NCBI GenBank assembly: GCA_963663145.1
Contig: OY760134.1
Coordinates: 1,178,001-1,242,000 of the forward strand
Direction: 5' to 3'
DNA from: Azotimanducus sp963663145
GTDB lineage: Bacteria > Pseudomonadota > Gammaproteobacteria > Pseudomonadales > Azotimanducaceae
DNA length: 64,000 nt
A model generated the notes under the pieces. That model saw only the letters and a list, made by a program, of their open reading frames with translations. It ran no database searches and had not been told where the DNA came from. Both the position numbers and the translations under genes were made by a program. This document shows positions 8,133 to 17,354 of the stretch, in pieces; positions within the stretch are counted from its first letter, which is position 1, and each line of letters opens with the position of its first letter.

Positions 8133-8897
8133 TCAGTCGTTACTCTCCGCGACTGAGAGTTTTGTCAACTGGTCAAACATGTTTACCGGAAGTGGGAAGA
8201 CTATGGTCGAACTCTTTTCGCCCGCGATTTCGGTGAGGGTTTGAAGGTATCTCAGTTGTAGGGAGCTTGGCGAAGCGGAGAGTTGATCGGCGGCTTGCAC
8301 CAGCATCTTCGCCGCCTGGTTCTCGCCGTCCGCATGAATCACCTTGGCACGCCGCTCGCGTTCTGCTTCCGCTTGCTTGGCGATAGCGCGAATCATGCTC
8401 TCGTCGATGTCGACGTGCTTGATCTCGACATTGGACACTTTGATGCCCCATTTGTCTGTGGCCTGATCGAGTATTGACTGGATATCCGTGTTGAGCTTTT
8501 CGCGCTCGGCGAGTAATTCATCGAGTTCATGTTGGCCCAATACCGACCGCAATGTAGTCTGTGCGAGTTGTTCGGTGGCTTCCATGAAGTTTTCGACATT
8601 GATGATCGCGTTCTGAGGATCGGTGACTCGGAAGTAAATCACCGCATTCACGCGCACGGAGACGTTGTCGCGCGTGATGAGGTCCTGTGTTGGCACGTCA
8701 AGCACCAGTGTGCGCAGGTCGACGCGCACTGCTTGCTGAATCACGGGAATCACGATGATGATTCCTGGTCCCTTGACGGTTTGAAACCTTCCAAGCAGGA
8801 AAATCACCGAGCGCTCATACTCTCGCAGAATACGGATCGAAGAGAAGAGGAGCGCGAGCAGAAATACTGCAATAATGATGGTCACCAATGATGACAT
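8133..8897 (-). CDS. Slipin (SPFH/band 7 membrane protein)
   Basis: 254 residues. One N-terminal transmembrane helix (about residues 3-22) is followed by REYERSVIFLLGRF, the first SPFH block. VPTQDLITRDNVSVRVNAV, ATEQLAQTTLRSVLG and the EAERERRAKVIHADGE coiled region complete a standard prokaryotic stomatin-like protein. Such proteins oligomerise in membrane microdomains and are often paired with an NfeD protease-like partner. No NfeD gene is present next door; instead a zeta-like kinase follows. The ATG has AAAGG about nine bases upstream. Confidence 0.92.
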   Translation of the reverse strand: MSSLVTIIIAVFLLALLFSSIRILREYERSVIFLLGRFQTVKGPGIIIVIPVIQQAVRVDLRTLVLDVPTQDLITRDNVSVRVNAVIYFRVTDPQNAIINVENFMEATEQLAQTTLRSVLGQHELDELLAEREKLNTDIQSILDQATDKWGIKVSNVEIKHVDIDESMIRAIAKQAEAERERRAKVIHADGENQAAKMLVQAADQLSASPSSLQLRYLQTLTEIAGEKSSTIVFPLPVNMFDQLTKLSVAESND

Positions 8898-8975
8898 AGT
8901 CTTTGCCTTTGAAGGGATTGAAAGTCAATCCTTAGTGTAGCTCTTTTGGGCGCTGCTTTGCCTTTTTTGCCTTCC

Positions 8976-9452
8976 ATGCCTCACCCCGATATTGGAAATT
9001 CCGAACGCCTTTCAGAGTTGTGCGAACAACTGCAGGCGACTTGGTACGAAAAAATCCCGATTACCAACTCGCTCGGCGTGCGGGTCGCTGGTTTTGACGG
9101 CTCAGTTCTGACTGTGAAAGCCGACTTCGATGCCAATATCAACCTGCACGGGACGGCATTCGCCGGCAGCCTATATGCCGTCAACGCCCTGTGCGGTTGG
9201 TCCATGATTCACCTGCAACTCGCCTTGGCCGAGATGCCGGGATCAATCGTGCTTGTCGAAGGCAACATTCGCTATGCGGCGCCGGTGCGCGAATCCATCC
9301 TTGCCACTTGCTTGTGGGAGGATCAGGGCGAAGTGATCAGGGCTTTGAAGCGCGGAAGGAAAAGAGGTCGAATTGAGGTGGCATCCACCGTCGAACAGGA
9401 CGGGCAATCGGCTGCCTGCTTTCAAGGCAGGTATGCGATTCGGATCGATTGA
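8976..9452 (+). CDS. YiiD C-terminal-type hotdog thioesterase domain protein
   Basis: 158 residues. INLHGTAFAGSLYAVNALCGW is a hotdog-fold central helix region split by the family's HGTAFAGS block, and VLVEGNIRYAAPVRE follows. This matches the putative thioesterase domain found at the C terminus of YiiD, here without the acetyltransferase half. An acyl-CoA or acyl-ACP thioester substrate is likely but unproven. The ATG at 8976 gives a normal domain start; a TTG at 8946 extends the frame by ten residues of low likelihood. It is divergent from the slipin gene and lies upstream of the acyl-CoA block. Confidence 0.75.
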   Translation: MPHPDIGNSERLSELCEQLQATWYEKIPITNSLGVRVAGFDGSVLTVKADFDANINLHGTAFAGSLYAVNALCGWSMIHLQLALAEMPGSIVLVEGNIRYAAPVRESILATCLWEDQGEVIRALKRGRKRGRIEVASTVEQDGQSAACFQGRYAIRID

Positions 9453-9535
9453 CTTTTGGATAAGACCCTCGCTGCTGAGCACCGGGCATCAATGGTAATC
9501 TTACGGGCTGCACTGTCAAGACGATGGAGATGGCC

Positions 9536-10966
9536 ATGGCTTCGGTGATGAAACTTGAAGATTCCGAATTAAGAGACGAGGCGACAGAAGTCGCGTTGCG
9601 CGTTGCGCGCGCTCGCGAGGCGCAACGTCAGATAGAGGATTACACCCAATCGCAGGTGGATCAGCTCATTCGCGCCATGGTCTGGTCCTGCTGCCAACCC
9701 GGCATCGCCGAAGAACTCGCCCAACATGCGCTTGACGAAACCGGGCTTGGAGACTATCCGGGAAAGTTCGCCAAGATGTCCTACAAGACGCGCGCGGCGC
9801 TCATGGACATCATTCATGACAAGTCGGTCGGCATCATCGAAGAGGATCCGGAGCGAAACATCGTCAAGATCGCCAAGCCTGTGGGCGTGATTGGCGCGCT
9901 TGCGCCCTCGACCAATCCGGAAGCCACGCCCATCATCAAGGCGATCAACGCCGTCAAGGCGCGCAATGCCATCATCGTCGCTCCGCATCCGCGTGCCAAG
10001 CTGACCAACAAGCTGATTGTCGATCGCATGCGCGACGCCATCGAGAAGCTTGGTGCACCAGTCGACTTGGTGCAAGACATAGGGGAGGTTTCGCTCGAAC
10101 GCACCAATGAACTCATGAAGCAGTGTGATCTCATTTGGGCAACCGGCGGTGCCGGCATGGTGAAGGCCGCTTATTCGAGCGGTACGCCGGCGTTGGGTGT
10201 GGGTGCCGGCAACGCCGTGATTACGGTGGATGAGACGGCCGATCTCGACGAAGCGGCAGAAAAAATCCGTATCTCCAAGACGCTGGATTTGGCCGCTTCC
10301 TGCTCGGCGGACAATGCCGTGTTGGCAGTGGATGCCATCTACGACGATTTGGTCGAGAAGCTGGTTGCCGAAGGCGGCTATGTCGCAAAGCCCGGCGACT
10401 ACGACAAGATAGCGAATGTACTTTGGAAGGACGGTGTGCTCAATACCCGTGCCGTGGTGAAAACGCCCCAAGTCCTTTGTGAGATGGCGGGCGTTGAGAT
10501 TCCGGAAGACCGCCTGTTCATGGTCATGCCCGAGGAGGGTGTTGGCCCCGATCATCCCTATTCAGGCGAGAAACTCTCGGCGATCCTGGCACTCTATAAG
10601 GTCCGCGATATAGATGATGCCATTGCGCTCACCAATGAGATTCAGGAGTACCAGGGCAAGGGCCACTCTTGCGGGATATATTCCAATAAGGATGAGAACA
10701 TCATGAAGTTGGGCTTCGGCTGCAAGACGGCCCGCGTGCTGGTCAATCAACCGCAAGCGCCATCGAATAGCGGCAATCTCTGGAATGGCCTGCGCCAAAC
10801 CTTCTCGCTTGGCTGCGGAACTTGGGGCAACACGTCCACCGATGAGAATCTCTATTGGCGACACCTCGTCAATGTCACTTGGGTCTCAAAGCCGCTGGCG
10901 ACCCCAAAGGTCATTCCAGAGGACGAGGAACTCTTTGGAGAGGTGATCGACCAACTGGCCGATTAA
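9536..10966 (+). CDS. CoA-acylating aldehyde dehydrogenase
   Basis: About 476 residues of the AdhE-N/SucD/SauS class of aldehyde dehydrogenases. PVGVIGALAPSTNPEATP is the characteristic N-terminal block, WATGGAGMVKAAYSSGTPALGVGAGN the nucleotide-binding region, and LAASCSADNAVLAV holds the catalytic Cys. KGHSCGIYSN and PSNSGNLWNGL follow as expected. The enzyme interconverts an aldehyde and its acyl-CoA with NAD(P). The substrate is not set by sequence; acetaldehyde, succinate semialdehyde and sulfoacetaldehyde enzymes belong to the class. GGAG at 9526-9529 favours the ATG at 9536 over the one at 9524. It is 34 bases upstream of methylmalonyl-CoA mutase and probably in the same operon. Confidence 0.82.
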   Translation: MASVMKLEDSELRDEATEVALRVARAREAQRQIEDYTQSQVDQLIRAMVWSCCQPGIAEELAQHALDETGLGDYPGKFAKMSYKTRAALMDIIHDKSVGIIEEDPERNIVKIAKPVGVIGALAPSTNPEATPIIKAINAVKARNAIIVAPHPRAKLTNKLIVDRMRDAIEKLGAPVDLVQDIGEVSLERTNELMKQCDLIWATGGAGMVKAAYSSGTPALGVGAGNAVITVDETADLDEAAEKIRISKTLDLAASCSADNAVLAVDAIYDDLVEKLVAEGGYVAKPGDYDKIANVLWKDGVLNTRAVVKTPQVLCEMAGVEIPEDRLFMVMPEEGVGPDHPYSGEKLSAILALYKVRDIDDAIALTNEIQEYQGKGHSCGIYSNKDENIMKLGFGCKTARVLVNQPQAPSNSGNLWNGLRQTFSLGCGTWGNTSTDENLYWRHLVNVTWVSKPLATPKVIPEDEELFGEVIDQLAD

Positions 10967-11000
10967 GACCTCTCGGCTTTTTGCCGACGGAGTTGGCGAT

Positions 11001-13157
11001 ATGGCGGCGGCGGGTGATGGGTCGGGTCGGACTCAAGCAGACCTCGATGCCTGGCGGGATCTGGTCGTCTCACAATCTCGCGGCAAGACCGAGTCGGATT
11101 TTGTTTCCGAATCGGCTTCCGGCATTCTAGTCAAGCCCCTCTACACCGCTGACGACATAGCGGGGCTCGAACACGTTCATAGCCTGCCCGGCCTGCCGCC
11201 CTACGTCAGGGGACCGCAAGCCACCATGTATGCAGGGCGGCCTTGGACCATCCGACAGTACGCAGGCTTTTCCACCGCCGGGGAATCCAATGCCTTCTAT
11301 CACCGGATTCTTGCCGGCGGCGGGCACGGTATATCGGTTGCATTTGACCTCGCCACGCACCGAGGGTACGACTCGGATCATCCGAGGGTCGCGGGAGACG
11401 TTGGCAAGGCTGGTGTCGCCGTTGACTCCGTGGAGGACATGAAGCTGCTCTTCCATGACATTCCTTTGGACGAAGTGTCCGTGTCCATGACCATGAATGG
11501 TGCCGTGCTACCGGTACTGGCCAGCTACATCGTCGCTGCGGAAGAATCCGGTGTGCGCCGTGAACAACTCTCCGGAACCATTCAGAACGACATTCTGAAA
11601 GAGTTCATGGTGCGCAACACCTATATCTATCCACCGGCCCCTTCCATGCGTATCGTGGGCGACATCATCGCCTATACCAGTCGGCACATGCCGAAATTCA
11701 ATTCCATCTCGATTTCCGGTTACCACATGCAGGAAGCGGGTGCGGACCCAGCCCTTGAGTTGGCATTCACACTCGCTGACGGAAAGGAATACGTGCGCAC
11801 GGCGCTTAGTCAGGGCCTCGACATAGACGAGTTCGCGCCACGCCTGTCGTTCTTTTGGGGGATTGGCATGGACTTCTATCTTGAAATCGCCAAGATGCGG
11901 GCGGGCAGGATCCTCTGGGAGCGCATCATTGACGAGTTTGGCGCCAAGAACCCGCGCTCTCGCATGCTGCGCACCCACTGCCAGACATCCGGATGGTCGC
12001 TGACCGAACACGATCCATACAACAATGTGGTGCGAACCACCATTGAAGCCATGGCGGCCGTGTTTGGGGGCACTCAATCCCTACATACCAATTCACTTGA
12101 CGAGGCCATGGCCTTGCCGAGCGAATTCGCGGCGCGCCTTGCGCGCAACACCCAACTCATACTCCAAGAGGAGACCGGTATCACCAAGGTGGTCGACCCC
12201 TGGGGAGGATCCTTCATGATGGAGACGCTGACCGATCAGATGGTGAGCAAGGCTTGGTCGATCATCGAAGAGGTCGAAGAACGTGGTGGCATGGCAAAAG
12301 CGATCGAATCGGGGATGCCGAAGCTGCGAATTGAAGAAGCTGCGGCGCGCAGACAGGCACGCATAGACCGAGGCGAAGAAGTGATCGTCGGCGTCAATAA
12401 GTACCAGATAGAGGATGAGGAACTCATTGAACTCCTTGATATAGACAACCACGCCGTACGCGACGCGCAGTTGGCCAGGCTGGCGGGCCTGCGCGCATCG
12501 CGTAATGAGGTGGAGGTCAAGAAAAGCCTTGGGCGGTTGGCCGAAGCTGCTCATGGTTCAGGCAATCTCTTGGAACGTGTCGTCGCCGCAATGCGTTGCA
12601 GAGCGACGCTCGGCGAAGTATCTTCCGTGCTCGAAGATGTGTTTGGGCGCTTCATGGCGGTGGCAAGGGTGGTTTCTGGTGTATATGGCGGCGCCTTTGA
12701 GGGCGATGAAGATTGGCAAGCCCTACAGAAGGACATTGATGCCTTCGTGGCGTCACAGGGTCGCCGACCACGAATGCTCGTGTGCAAAATGGGACAGGAT
12801 GGTCATGACCGCGGTGCGAAGGTGATCGCCACGGCCTTCGCCGATTTGGGTTTTGACATAGACCTCTCTCCCATGTTCGCCACCCCCGAAGAAGTGGCCC
12901 GTCAGGCGGTGGAGAACGATGCTCACCTGGTCGGGGTGTCTTCTCAGGCAGGAGGACACAACACGCTGGTGCCCATGCTGATTGAGGCATTGAAGAAGGA
13001 AGGAGCCGAGGGAGTTCAAGTCGTGGTTGGCGGTGTGATTCCGAAGCATGACTACGAGTTTCTCAAAGACAAGGGCGTCAAGGCCGTGTTCGGTCCAGGC
13101 ACCAAGATTGCGAACGCAGCGCGCGAGGTGCTTTTTACACTGATGCCTAGTGAATAG
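11001..13157 (+). CDS. scpA: Methylmalonyl-CoA mutase, single-chain
   Basis: 718 residues: a TIM-barrel catalytic domain, a linker and a C-terminal cobalamin domain in one chain. Interconverts (R)-methylmalonyl-CoA and succinyl-CoA using adenosylcobalamin. TMYAGRPWTIRQYAGFST contains Tyr87, matching the substrate-side Tyr of methylmalonyl-CoA mutase, and EFMVRNTYIYPP contains Arg205, matching the carboxylate-binding Arg. Isobutyryl-type mutases differ at both, so methylmalonyl-CoA is the likely substrate. The DxHxxG cobalt-ligand motif is DGHDRG with His602. The stop overlaps the start of meaB by eight bases. Together with the biotin carboxylase at 33.6-37.2 kb it could complete propionyl-CoA to succinyl-CoA conversion. 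Confidence 0.93.
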   Translation: MAAAGDGSGRTQADLDAWRDLVVSQSRGKTESDFVSESASGILVKPLYTADDIAGLEHVHSLPGLPPYVRGPQATMYAGRPWTIRQYAGFSTAGESNAFYHRILAGGGHGISVAFDLATHRGYDSDHPRVAGDVGKAGVAVDSVEDMKLLFHDIPLDEVSVSMTMNGAVLPVLASYIVAAEESGVRREQLSGTIQNDILKEFMVRNTYIYPPAPSMRIVGDIIAYTSRHMPKFNSISISGYHMQEAGADPALELAFTLADGKEYVRTALSQGLDIDEFAPRLSFFWGIGMDFYLEIAKMRAGRILWERIIDEFGAKNPRSRMLRTHCQTSGWSLTEHDPYNNVVRTTIEAMAAVFGGTQSLHTNSLDEAMALPSEFAARLARNTQLILQEETGITKVVDPWGGSFMMETLTDQMVSKAWSIIEEVEERGGMAKAIESGMPKLRIEEAAARRQARIDRGEEVIVGVNKYQIEDEELIELLDIDNHAVRDAQLARLAGLRASRNEVEVKKSLGRLAEAAHGSGNLLERVVAAMRCRATLGEVSSVLEDVFGRFMAVARVVSGVYGGAFEGDEDWQALQKDIDAFVASQGRRPRMLVCKMGQDGHDRGAKVIATAFADLGFDIDLSPMFATPEEVARQAVENDAHLVGVSSQAGGHNTLVPMLIEALKKEGAEGVQVVVGGVIPKHDYEFLKDKGVKAVFGPGTKIANAAREVLFTLMPSE

Positions 13158-14127
13158 CTTGAAGGTCGAACTGATCGACAAGCAAGCGCTGCGGCACGGT
13201 GATCGCCGGACGCTCGCGAGGGCAATCACTCTGGTTGAAAGTCTGCTTGAATCAGACCGGCAACATGCACAGGCACTGATTCAGGAAGTGTTGCCGGCTA
13301 CCGGCAAGAGTATCCGCATCGGCATCACCGGAAGTCCAGGCGTCGGCAAGTCCACCTTTATCGAAGCCTTCGGACTGCATCTATTGGATCAAGGCAAACG
13401 TGTGGCCGTGCTCGCGGTGGATCCCAGCTCGCCTGTGCGCGGCGGCTCTATTCTGGCCGATAAGACGCGCATGGAACGCTTGGGTCGCGATGAGCGCGCC
13501 TTTATCCGGCCATCACCAGCGGGAGGCGCTGTGGGGGGCGTGGCGCAACGTACGCGCGAATCTATGCTGCTCTCGGAAGCGGCGGGGTTCGATGTGGTGC
13601 TGGTCGAGACGGTGGGTGTTGGGCAAAGCGAACATCGGGTCAAAGAGATGGTGGATTTCTTCTTGGTGCTCTTGCTGCCAGGCGCGGGTGACGAGTTGCA
13701 GGGCATCAAGAAGGGGGTCGTCGAACTTGCCGATGCGCTCATCATCAACAAGGCCGATGGAGACAATCTGGTCTTGGCCGAAAACACGCGCATGCACTAC
13801 GAGAGCGCCCTCAAGCTGCTGGGCCGAGATGAATTCTGGCAAGCGCAGGTGCAGTTGTGTTCATCCTTGCAAGGCGCAGGTGTGCAGGAGGTCTGGAACA
13901 TGGTGCTTGCGCACCATCAACTGGGCGAGGCAGAAGGTGAAATCCAGCGTCGTCGTTCGATGCAGAATATCGCCTGGATGAACGAGATATTGATCGACCT
14001 ATGGCACCAACAACTGAGATTACGAGCGTCGTTCGAAGCCGATCAGAAGCTGCTGGAAGCGCAGGTAGTCGCAGGGAAACTTACCCCATACGTTGCGGCC
14101 AAACGATTGCTTGGCGGAATTCAATGA
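13150..14127 (+). CDS. meaB: MeaB/ArgK G-protein chaperone of methylmalonyl-CoA mutase
   Basis: 325 residues. The P-loop is GSPGVGKST (61-69); VLAVDPSSPVRGGSILADKTRM and VLVETVGVGQSE are the diagnostic switch regions, and IINKADGDN is the guanine-specificity segment (NKAD). MeaB gates cobalamin loading and protects the mutase from inactivation. A GTG start overlaps the mutase stop, so the two are translationally coupled. Older annotations call the family LAO/AO transport ATPase or ArgK; the position beside a mutase supports the chaperone role. The 3' end overlaps the convergent SDR gene by seven bases. Confidence 0.95.
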   Translation: MNSLKVELIDKQALRHGDRRTLARAITLVESLLESDRQHAQALIQEVLPATGKSIRIGITGSPGVGKSTFIEAFGLHLLDQGKRVAVLAVDPSSPVRGGSILADKTRMERLGRDERAFIRPSPAGGAVGGVAQRTRESMLLSEAAGFDVVLVETVGVGQSEHRVKEMVDFFLVLLLPGAGDELQGIKKGVVELADALIINKADGDNLVLAENTRMHYESALKLLGRDEFWQAQVQLCSSLQGAGVQEVWNMVLAHHQLGEAEGEIQRRRSMQNIAWMNEILIDLWHQQLRLRASFEADQKLLEAQVVAGKLTPYVAAKRLLGGIQ

Positions 14128-14957
14128 TATTCCTCGCCTCCGGAAACGTTCATGCATTCCGCGGTGATGTAAGCCGCTTGATCGGAACAGAGGAACGCGC
14201 AGGCTTTGGCGATGTCTTCTTGTACACCCGGCCTGCCGAGCGGGATTCGCGACCGCATATCGGCCATATACTGGTCAAGATCGCGCCCGGTCACTTCGGA
14301 AAAATGCGTGTTCTGCCAAGCGCCGAGGCCCGTGGTGACATGATTCGGGCATATGGTATTTACCCCTATCCCATGTTCGCCGAGTTCCATGGCCGCCACC
14401 CGAGTTAAGCCGACCATACCGTGTTTCGAGGTTGTGTAGGCGGAGGCGTGGCCGAACCCCGACTTGGAGGCTTGCGAGCCGATGTTGATGATGCGCCCAC
14501 CCCGACCTTGCTTGATCATGACACGAGCAGCCGCCTGAATGCCGAGAAACACGCCGCGCAGGTTCACACCGAGCACCGTGTCCCATTCTTCAATGCTCAT
14601 TTCAACAATCGGCTTCATGAGATATCCGATACCGGCATTGTTGACCCAGATGTCGAGTGCGCCAAAGTGCTCGGCAGCGAACGAGGCGGTGGCTGCTATT
14701 TCATCCGCATTGAGCACGTTGCAGTGAAAAGCTTCGGCATCGGCGCCCTTGGCGCGCATGTCATCCACAATCGACCGAATCTCGGAATCGGTGCCCACTG
14801 CGGACTCCGGCATGTGCTCGCCTTCGGAGTGGCCTATGTCGGTCAGTACGACCTTGCATCCCTCCGCCGCTAGCCGTTGAGCCATGGCCTCGCCAAGACC
14901 ATTGCGGCGTCCGGCACCGGTGATCACGGCCACTCTGCCTTTCAATTCCGGGTACAT
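14121..14957 (-). CDS. Short-chain dehydrogenase/reductase
   Basis: 278 residues, classical SDR. The cofactor loop is VITGAGRRNGLGEAMA, NNAGIGY marks beta-4, and the catalytic set is Ser in INIGSQASK, then Tyr and Lys in SAYTTSKHG. An NAD(P)-dependent alcohol/ketone conversion is expected, substrate unknown. AAGGAG sits seven bases before the ATG. It is followed in the opposite direction by meaB (convergent overlap) and preceded on the same strand by a HapK-like gene, with which it likely forms a two-gene transcript. Confidence 0.88.
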   Translation of the reverse strand: MYPELKGRVAVITGAGRRNGLGEAMAQRLAAEGCKVVLTDIGHSEGEHMPESAVGTDSEIRSIVDDMRAKGADAEAFHCNVLNADEIAATASFAAEHFGALDIWVNNAGIGYLMKPIVEMSIEEWDTVLGVNLRGVFLGIQAAARVMIKQGRGGRIINIGSQASKSGFGHASAYTTSKHGMVGLTRVAAMELGEHGIGVNTICPNHVTTGLGAWQNTHFSEVTGRDLDQYMADMRSRIPLGRPGVQEDIAKACAFLCSDQAAYITAECMNVSGGEEYH

Positions 14958-15013
14958 GATTCGCTCCTTGACAAACGGTCTCGACGCGCTCGAAACCTCA
15001 AGCGGTGCAGCGC

Positions 15014-15319
15014 TCAGATGGGTTGGGTGAGCATGAACGCGGGGTTGTCCGCGAAAGCTTGAAACTCTGCAGCGACACGCTGCATGGTTTCGGAGGCGAC
15101 TTCCCGCCCCAGCAATTCCATATCCGCCACCTCCAGCAATTCGACGTACTGGTAGGGTGCCGCAGCGTCCGTGCCGAGCAGCCCGGTGGTCCGCAACACG
15201 GAAAAGTCACTCACCGAAGCAAGCGCCTTGACTGTGGGGATGTCTGTGGACTTGGCCCAGTGCTCGTAGTCCTCGTGCGATGCGTCTGGTTTCAGGTTGA
15301 ATAGGACGACGATCAACAT
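15014..15319 (-). CDS. HapK/RedY-like dimeric alpha-beta barrel protein
   Basis: About 101 residues. MLIVVLFNLKP at the start, ALASVSDFSVLRTTGLLG, PYQYVELLEVADME and AAEFQAFADNPAFMLTQ match the RedY-like HapK family, small ferredoxin-like barrels first seen in prodigiosin-type clusters but widespread elsewhere. No prodiginine genes are present, so a role in that pathway is not supported. The ATG at 15319 has AGGAG nine bases upstream; the frame is open to a TTG at 15328 that overlaps this site and is unlikely. Probably cotranscribed with the downstream SDR. Confidence 0.7.
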   Translation of the reverse strand: MLIVVLFNLKPDASHEDYEHWAKSTDIPTVKALASVSDFSVLRTTGLLGTDAAAPYQYVELLEVADMELLGREVASETMQRVAAEFQAFADNPAFMLTQPI

Positions 15320-15493
15320 GTGGGGCAACTCCTGTTCGGGGACGATGTAGATTGGAAGCTAACATTACGCCTAAACATATGTCAATAAGTCATTTGAAGT
15401 TCGTGAACGCGTTGCCGTTTGTGGCGCATCGGTAAGTCGCGGAGTGCTTGCTGCGGATGATGTAAAATTTGTTTTTGTGCGTGAGGCAATCCT

Positions 15494-16960
15494 ATGATTG
15501 AAGCCGGACAGGCATTGACCTTCGACGATGTCCTCTTGGTGCCCGCACTTTCCAAGGTTCTTCCCTCCGAAGTGGACCTCAACACCAGACTGACCCGCAA
15601 AATTAATCTTAGCCTTCCCTTGGTGTCCGCTGCGATGGACACGGTCACCGAATCGCGGCTGGCGATCGCGCTCGCGCAAGAAGGTGGGATAGGGGTGATT
15701 CATAAAAACATGACCATAGACGCCCAAGCGCGCGAGGTGCGCGCGGTCAAGAAGTATGAAGCGGGCATCATTCGCGATCCCATCACCATAGGTCCCGATG
15801 CCGCAGTGGGCGATCTTCTTACCCTCACCAGCGAACACGGTATTTCTGGGGTGCCTGTGACGAGAGGAAGGGAGCTGCTCGGCATTGTGACCCGCCGCGA
15901 TGTGCGCTTTGAAAAGAAGATGAACAAGAAGGTGCGCGATGCCATGACGCCCAAGGAGCGCTTAGTGACGGCGCTCGAATCTGCTTCAACGAGTGAGATC
16001 AGAGACCTCTTGCATCAGCATCGAATCGAGAAGGTGCTGATTGTTAACGAGGACTTTGAACTTCGTGGACTGATCACGGTCAAGGACATGGAGAAATCCG
16101 AGATGTTTCCCTATGCCTGCAAGGACGAACAGGGACGCCTGCGAGTTTGTGCCAGCATTGGCACCTCTGAAGACACGGATGAACGTGCGGCCGCGCTTGT
16201 CGAAGCGGGCGTGGATGCCTTAGTGCTTGACACCGCACACGGTCATTCGACGCGCGTGCTGGATCGGCTGAGCTTGGTCAAGCAAACCTATCCTGGGTTA
16301 GATGTCGTGGCGGGCAACGTGGCCACCGCCGACGGCGCGCGCGCGCTCATTGATGCGGGAGCCGATGCGATCAAGGTGGGTATAGGTCCTGGGTCGATCT
16401 GCACCACGCGGGTAGTGACGGGTGTCGGCGTCCCGCAGATTACCGCGATTACCGATGCGACCAGCGAAGCCGACGAGAATGAGATTCCGGTAATCGCCGA
16501 TGGCGGCATTCGCTACTCTGGCGACGTGGTGAAGGCCATAGCCGCCGGTGCCAGCGCGGCCATGATCGGAGGATTACTTGCAGGCACCGAAGAAGCCCCA
16601 GGTGAAATCGAGCTGTATCAAGGTCGTACTTACAAGGCGTATCGGGGCATGGGCTCGCTTGGCGCCATGACGCAGTCGCAGGGCTCAAGCGACCGCTATT
16701 TTCAGGAAGCGGAGGATGTGCCCGGAAAGCTCGTCCCCGAAGGCATTGAGGGCAGGGTGCCCTATAAGGGCCCCTCGGCTCCGATCATTCGACAGCTCGC
16801 CGGAGGCATTCGCTCCGCCATGGGCTACACAGGTTGTGAAGAGATTGAAGACCTGCGAGGCAGGGCGAACTTCGTACAGGTGACGGGCGCGAGCCTTGCC
16901 GAGGGGCACGTCCATGATGTCACCATCACCAAGGAGGCGCCAAATTATCCTGTACGCTAG
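15494..16960 (+). CDS. guaB: Inosine-5'-monophosphate dehydrogenase
   Basis: 488 residues, normal length. Oxidises IMP to XMP, the first step to GMP. ALTFDDVLLVPA opens the barrel; two CBS domains occupy roughly residues 95-200; the catalytic loop is GIGPGSICTTR with Cys303; YRGMGSLGAM is the substrate-binding flap region. The C terminus HVHDVTITKEAPNY matches the E. coli enzyme, so the 3' overlap with a minus-strand vapC does not truncate it. guaA normally follows directly; here a minus-strand vapBC pair separates them. Confidence 0.97.
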   Translation: MIEAGQALTFDDVLLVPALSKVLPSEVDLNTRLTRKINLSLPLVSAAMDTVTESRLAIALAQEGGIGVIHKNMTIDAQAREVRAVKKYEAGIIRDPITIGPDAAVGDLLTLTSEHGISGVPVTRGRELLGIVTRRDVRFEKKMNKKVRDAMTPKERLVTALESASTSEIRDLLHQHRIEKVLIVNEDFELRGLITVKDMEKSEMFPYACKDEQGRLRVCASIGTSEDTDERAAALVEAGVDALVLDTAHGHSTRVLDRLSLVKQTYPGLDVVAGNVATADGARALIDAGADAIKVGIGPGSICTTRVVTGVGVPQITAITDATSEADENEIPVIADGGIRYSGDVVKAIAAGASAAMIGGLLAGTEEAPGEIELYQGRTYKAYRGMGSLGAMTQSQGSSDRYFQEAEDVPGKLVPEGIEGRVPYKGPSAPIIRQLAGGIRSAMGYTGCEEIEDLRGRANFVQVTGASLAEGHVHDVTITKEAPNYPVR

Positions 16961-17354
16961 AAAGCGTCCAGTCTTGATAATCGAGCCCGTCCACGCGCTG
17001 AAATTCTCGTGTGTTGGCGGTGATCAGGGTCAATCGCCGACAGCGGGCCTGTCCAGCGATGAGCAAGTCAAAGGGCCCGATTGGCTGTCCCCTTGCTTCT
17101 AGGCGATTTCGGATTTCTCCTGCTTCACGCGCATCTGCCGCATCGAGGGAGATCACTTCGAAAGGCATTTTTTCAAGTAGCCTCAGGTTCTGTGCGGGTT
17201 TCGCGCTCTTGAATGCGCCATAGTAAAGTTCAAAAGCAACTACTGACGGAAGCCCAATGTCTTGGGGCCGATACCGACGAAGCTGAGCCGCCAACATCTG
17301 CGAAGTCCCGTTGAGCATGGTGACGCACGCGTTGGTGTCTAACAGGTACCTCAT
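16926..17354 (-). CDS. vapC: VapC-type PIN-domain toxin
   Basis: 142 residues, full PIN domain. MRYLLDTNACV carries the first acidic residue, VVAFELYYG the conserved Glu, IGPFDLLIAGQA and LITANTREF the remaining acidic/polar positions. VapC toxins are Mg-dependent RNases that cut tRNA or rRNA. The gene starts inside the stop of vapB (ATGA overlap). Its 3' end overlaps the last 35 bases of guaB on the other strand, so read-through from either could give antisense RNA. Confidence 0.92.
   Translation of the reverse strand: MRYLLDTNACVTMLNGTSQMLAAQLRRYRPQDIGLPSVVAFELYYGAFKSAKPAQNLRLLEKMPFEVISLDAADAREAGEIRNRLEARGQPIGPFDLLIAGQARCRRLTLITANTREFQRVDGLDYQDWTLSSVQDNLAPPW

Noticed and set aside
9569..10555. 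Long minus-strand open frame of 328 codons
   Set aside because: It lies wholly antisense to the conserved aldehyde dehydrogenase gene and has no recognisable motif; long antisense frames are common in GC-rich coding DNA.
10973..10987. Hairpin TCGGC-TTTTT-GCCGA as a terminator between the aldehyde dehydrogenase and mutase genes
   Set aside because: The stem is only five pairs and no T-tract follows, so a terminator is not supported.
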